A stretch of DNA of 64,000 nt from Bacillus sp. BA3 (GTDB taxonomy: Bacteria > Bacillota > Bacilli > Bacillales > DSM-1321): assembly GCA_002835675.1 (NCBI GenBank), contig PIZR01000002.1, positions 1,031,878-1,095,877 of the forward strand, read 5' to 3'. This document shows, one piece after another, positions 61,699 to 64,000 of the stretch. The position numbers and the translations under genes were made by a program. Below the pieces are notes generated by a model. That model saw only the letters and a program-made list of their open reading frames with translations, made no database searches and was not told the origin of the DNA. Position 1 is the first letter of the stretch. Each line of letters opens with the position of its first letter.

Positions 61699-62259
61699 TT
61701 ATTGTTCGACTACACGGCCATCTTTATAAATGTGAAACCACCCAATCGTTCCTGTGCCGCCTTGATCGATCCAATCTTTATTAGCTGCTTTATAATTGTA
61801 ATATGATTTTCCTTTGCCATCTTTCAGCAATCTGCCATCACCGCTGAATACGATGTTGTTACCCAGCTTCTTCTTACCTAACGCGATCGCGTCTTTCTCC
61901 GTGAACTGTCTTCTTTCCACCTTATTTTCATCTAAAGCAGCCCATGTCTTCGGTCCGACGATACCATCCGAACTCAAGTTATGATCCACTTGAAACTCCC
62001 TTACCACATTTTGTGTTTGGGTACCGAAAATCCCATCAACACCTACATTATATTTAACATCTTTAAGGCTTTGCTGTAAGTCTCTTACATAACTCGAACG
62101 TGAGCCTTTCCTGAGGGTCGGGCGTGTTTCCGCCTTCGTTTCGATTTTCTGGATTTCACTGCCCTTTGATGCTGCGTGGGTAATTGAAGTACCCGTTCCT
62201 AGAGGGGCCAACATCAAGGCAACTGTTGGAATCATGACCAATAATTTTTTCTTCAACAC
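61699..62259 (-). CDS. Secreted peptidoglycan-binding-domain protein
   Basis: A 186-residue exported protein. The signal peptide runs to about residue 30 (ending SITHAA). A PG_binding_1 domain covers about 47-108 (LRKGSRSSYVRDLQQSLKDV, GVDGIFGTQTQNVVREFQVD, SDGIVGPKTWAALDE). The C-terminal part (about 115-186) is a small alpha/beta domain with FHIYKDGRVVEQ. It probably binds the cell wall or spore cortex; no catalytic domain was seen. Confidence 0.8.
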   Translation of the reverse strand: MLKKKLLVMIPTVALMLAPLGTGTSITHAASKGSEIQKIETKAETRPTLRKGSRSSYVRDLQQSLKDVKYNVGVDGIFGTQTQNVVREFQVDHNLSSDGIVGPKTWAALDENKVERRQFTEKDAIALGKKKLGNNIVFSGDGRLLKDGKGKSYYNYKAANKDWIDQGGTGTIGWFHIYKDGRVVEQ

Positions 62260-62486
62260 ATATAACCTCCATTCATATGATCACTCCTGCAGGTTTCTGA
62301 CCTTCCCTTGGAGCCCATTCATTATAACGTACGGAGTTATTTTATTGGTGATTTATTACTTTAATTATAAAAAATGGTAAATACGATTCATAGTGTCATT
62401 TTCAAAAGCCAGCATATGACGGAAGTCCCGTTTCTTGAATAAAAACAAAAGGGGGTTTACCTATAACTTCAAAACATAGTTAATTG

Positions 62487-62665
62487 GGCGGGTGTGCGAG
62501 ACTCTTGCGGGAAAAGCGCGTCGAGGGGCCAAGAGCATCGAGGAGGCTCCCTGACCACCCGCGGAAAGCGAGTGTCTGGAGTGGAAATCACGTTCATATT
62601 TTACACTCCCTCAAAAAAACTAGGCAATCTTAATTAATATCGAGCTTGTTTACAGTCTAAAGAAA
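62487..62665 (+). repeat. GC-rich dispersed element, copy B (degenerate)
   Basis: About 110 bp of clear similarity to the other copies (GTGCGAGACTCTTGCGGGAA, CGCGGAAAGCGAGTGTCTGG), with the CCCCGCAGGCGCAAG block replaced by GCCAAGAGCAT, then an AT-rich tail ending GTTTACAGTCTAAAG. It is the most decayed copy. Confidence 0.8.
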
Positions 62666-62794
62666 ATCACCCCATTCAGTTTGTATACAAAAGGTTTTGG
62701 AAAACATATCTTTCATCAAATGATGATGTTCCCAAACCAACACCTCAACTCCTCAGGTATAGTTTCTAACTAAACGATATAACATAGTTGATTG

Positions 62795-62980
62795 GAGACG
62801 AAGGTGCGAGACTCCTGCGGGAAAAGCGCGTCTAGGGAGACCCCGCAGGCGCAAGCCGAGGAGGCTCCATGACCGCCCGCGGAAAGCGAGTGCCTGGAGC
62901 GGAAATCAACGTTCAAATTGTACAAACCGCAAAAAAACTGTAGACAAACTCGATTTTCATCAAGTTTTGTCTACAGTCTG
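62795..62980 (+). repeat. GC-rich dispersed element, copy C
   Basis: The fullest copy: GGTGCGAGACTCCTGCGGGA, GACCCCGCAGGCGCAAGCCG, AGGAGGCTCCATGACCGCCC, GCGGAAAGCGAGTGCCTGGA and a tail ending TTTTGTCTACAGTCTGAAA. The tail holds a 12-bp inverted repeat (ACTGTAGACAAA, 62937-62948, with 62966-62977). It ends at the terminator of the convergent small gene at 63013. Confidence 0.87.
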
Positions 62981-63014
62981 AAATCATCCCCTATAGGAGA
63001 TGATTTTCTTTTTT
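62981..63014 (+). terminator. Hairpin between element copy C and the convergent small gene
   Basis: AAATCATC pairs with GATGATTT, followed by TTCTTTTTT on the plus strand. Confidence 0.7.
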
Positions 63015-63195
63015 ATTGATTTTCTGGCTGTTGTTGATTCTGCCCTGGCATCCCTGTTCCCATTCCCATCAAATTAGTGGCAAGCGGCACCATATTTTTC
63101 ATTTTCCCGCCATTTCCACTCAACATTTGATAAGTGGCGATACCCACTCCGACCGAAGCGACTACTGGTAAAATTTTATCCATGTTTGCTCTCAT
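63013..63195 (-). CDS. Small conserved Bacillus protein of unknown function
   Basis: A 60-residue protein: MRANMDKILPVVASVGVGIA, TYQMLSGNGGKMKNMVPLAT, NLMGMGTGMPGQNQQQPENQ. It has one hydrophobic N-terminal helix and a Gly/Met/Gln-rich tail, like other small Bacillus proteins of unknown role. A second start at residue 5 is possible. Confidence 0.6.
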   Translation of the reverse strand: MRANMDKILPVVASVGVGIATYQMLSGNGGKMKNMVPLATNLMGMGTGMPGQNQQQPENQ

Positions 63196-63470
63196 TTACA
63201 TCACCTTATTTTATATATTTTTGTTCATTTCCTGAACTCTTATATCTTGTTCAAAAAAAAACCAAAAATTCAGATTGTATGTTACCAAAACAATTAGTAA
63301 TAAAAATACGTTTTAAAGGGAAAATTCTTTCAAGAGGGATATTAGCACTCTTGAAATGAAGATATTTATTTTCATGTCGATAAAATCCAAACGCTTATCT
63401 TAAATTGTTTTTTAAATAGTATAGCCATTCAATGATTGAAAATGATTTAAGATTATTGAGGTGAATTTTC

Positions 63471-64000
63471 ATGCCCATGTTAGATGTGGACGGTAATAGC
63501 TTGTATTATTCTGTTAAGGGAAAAGGGGTTCCTATTGTTTTTATTCATCCTCCTGTACTGACTAGTGTGAATTTCCAATACCAAATGGAGGAATTATCCG
63601 AAGAATTCAAAGTTATAACCTTTGATATTAGGGGACACGGTAGAAGTCAGTATTCAAGACTGCCAGTAACTTATCCCCGGATCATAGAAGATATCAAACA
63701 TCTGTTGGATCATTTGAAAATTAAAAAAGCAATCATATGCGGATACTCGACCGGAGGATCTATCGTATTGGAATATTTGCTGAGTTGTGCCGATAGGGCT
63801 CTAGGAGGCATTGTTATAGGTGGAATGTCTGAAGTGAGGGATAAATATTTAAAGCAAAAGATTTCTTTAGGAATATCACTTGCCAAGAAAGACGCAGTTC
63901 CAATACTTGCGCTTTCCATTTCATGGAGCAATTCAAATACCGAAAAGTTGTTCAACAAAATGTTTAATGAAGCCCTAAAAGGAGATGCCAGAAATATCGA
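63471..64000 (+). CDS. Alpha/beta hydrolase, truncated by the window end
   Basis: At least 176 residues of an alpha/beta-hydrolase fold protein. It begins MPMLDVDGNSLYYSVKGKGV. The oxyanion region PIVFIHPPVL, the FDIRGHGRSQYS strand-loop and the nucleophile elbow ICGYSTGGSIVLEY (GYSTG, serine nucleophile) are visible. GAGGTG lies seven bases before the ATG. The catalytic Asp and His lie outside the window, so the substrate cannot be judged. Confidence 0.85.
   Translation, partial: MPMLDVDGNSLYYSVKGKGVPIVFIHPPVLTSVNFQYQMEELSEEFKVITFDIRGHGRSQYSRLPVTYPRIIEDIKHLLDHLKIKKAIICGYSTGGSIVLEYLLSCADRALGGIVIGGMSEVRDKYLKQKISLGISLAKKDAVPILALSISWSNSNTEKLFNKMFNEALKGDARNI

Overview
The window looks like chromosome from an aerobic, endospore-forming, low-GC Bacillaceae, most likely the Peribacillus (former Bacillus simplex) group. 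The reasons are the AT-rich coding style, strong AGGAGG-type ribosome binding sites, close Bacillus-type orthologues (RocR, CitST, LiaIHFSR, AdaA/AdaB/AlkA, TcyP, spore protease YyaC, a leucine T-box) and intergenic tandem-repeat arrays. The genus call is inference. No rRNA, tRNA, CRISPR array, prophage or complete insertion sequence was seen.

Layout. 0-5 kb: arginine/ornithine catabolism (rocA-rocD and the start of a third gene), read leftwards from a sigma-54 promoter and faced by the activator gene rocR. 5-7.3 kb: quinone/catechol stress operon (catD-catE-azoR) behind a TACT-N7-AGTA operator. 7.3-12.8 kb: a five-gene Cnt/Nik/Opp-type metal-complex ABC importer with Zur-box-like palindromes on both sides, so probably a zinc-starvation operon. 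12.8-18.3 kb: mannitol operon mtlA-mtlR-mtlD. 18.3-22.3 kb: citrate transporter with the CitST two-component system; a second, paralogous set lies at 33.4-37.2 kb with a matching promoter layout. 22.4-29.1 kb: DNA alkylation repair (alkA divergent from adaA-adaB), tandem DUF2690 secreted proteins, cutC, and several small genes broken by one-base deletions. 29.2-33.4 kb: a GC-rich, probably transferred HemK-like methyltransferase, a TipA/Mta-like regulator, a pentapeptide-repeat protein and yyaC. 37.4-46 kb: small enzymes, cystine symporter tcyP, a PAP2 protein, a T-box controlled leucine-type permease, a lipoprotein and an MFS transporter. 46.2-49.8 kb: the envelope-stress operon liaI-liaH-liaF-liaS-liaR. 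50.4-55.6 kb: a TetR regulator divergent from a tryptophan-to-anthranilate operon (kynU, permease, kynA, kynB). 55.7-64 kb: LysE exporter, a metzincin-like protein, MBL hydrolase, phospholipase D-like protein, a type I toxin-antitoxin locus, a peptidoglycan-binding protein, repeat elements and the start of an alpha/beta hydrolase.

Most genes are catabolic modules, each beside its own regulator (RocR, MtlR, CitST twice, TetR-kyn) or with a recognisable cis-element (Zur, CatR/YodB, cre, T-box). The most notable non-coding content is: the triple RocR-like palindromes with two sigma-54 promoters; three Zur-like boxes upstream of the importer, two of them separated from it by a tandem repeat; a convergent toxin/antisense-RNA pair near 61.4 kb; paired 9-bp direct repeats in front of both citrate transporters; five arrays of roughly 20-bp tandem repeats; and a GC-rich element of about 150 bp present three times, always pointing at the 3' end of a convergent gene.
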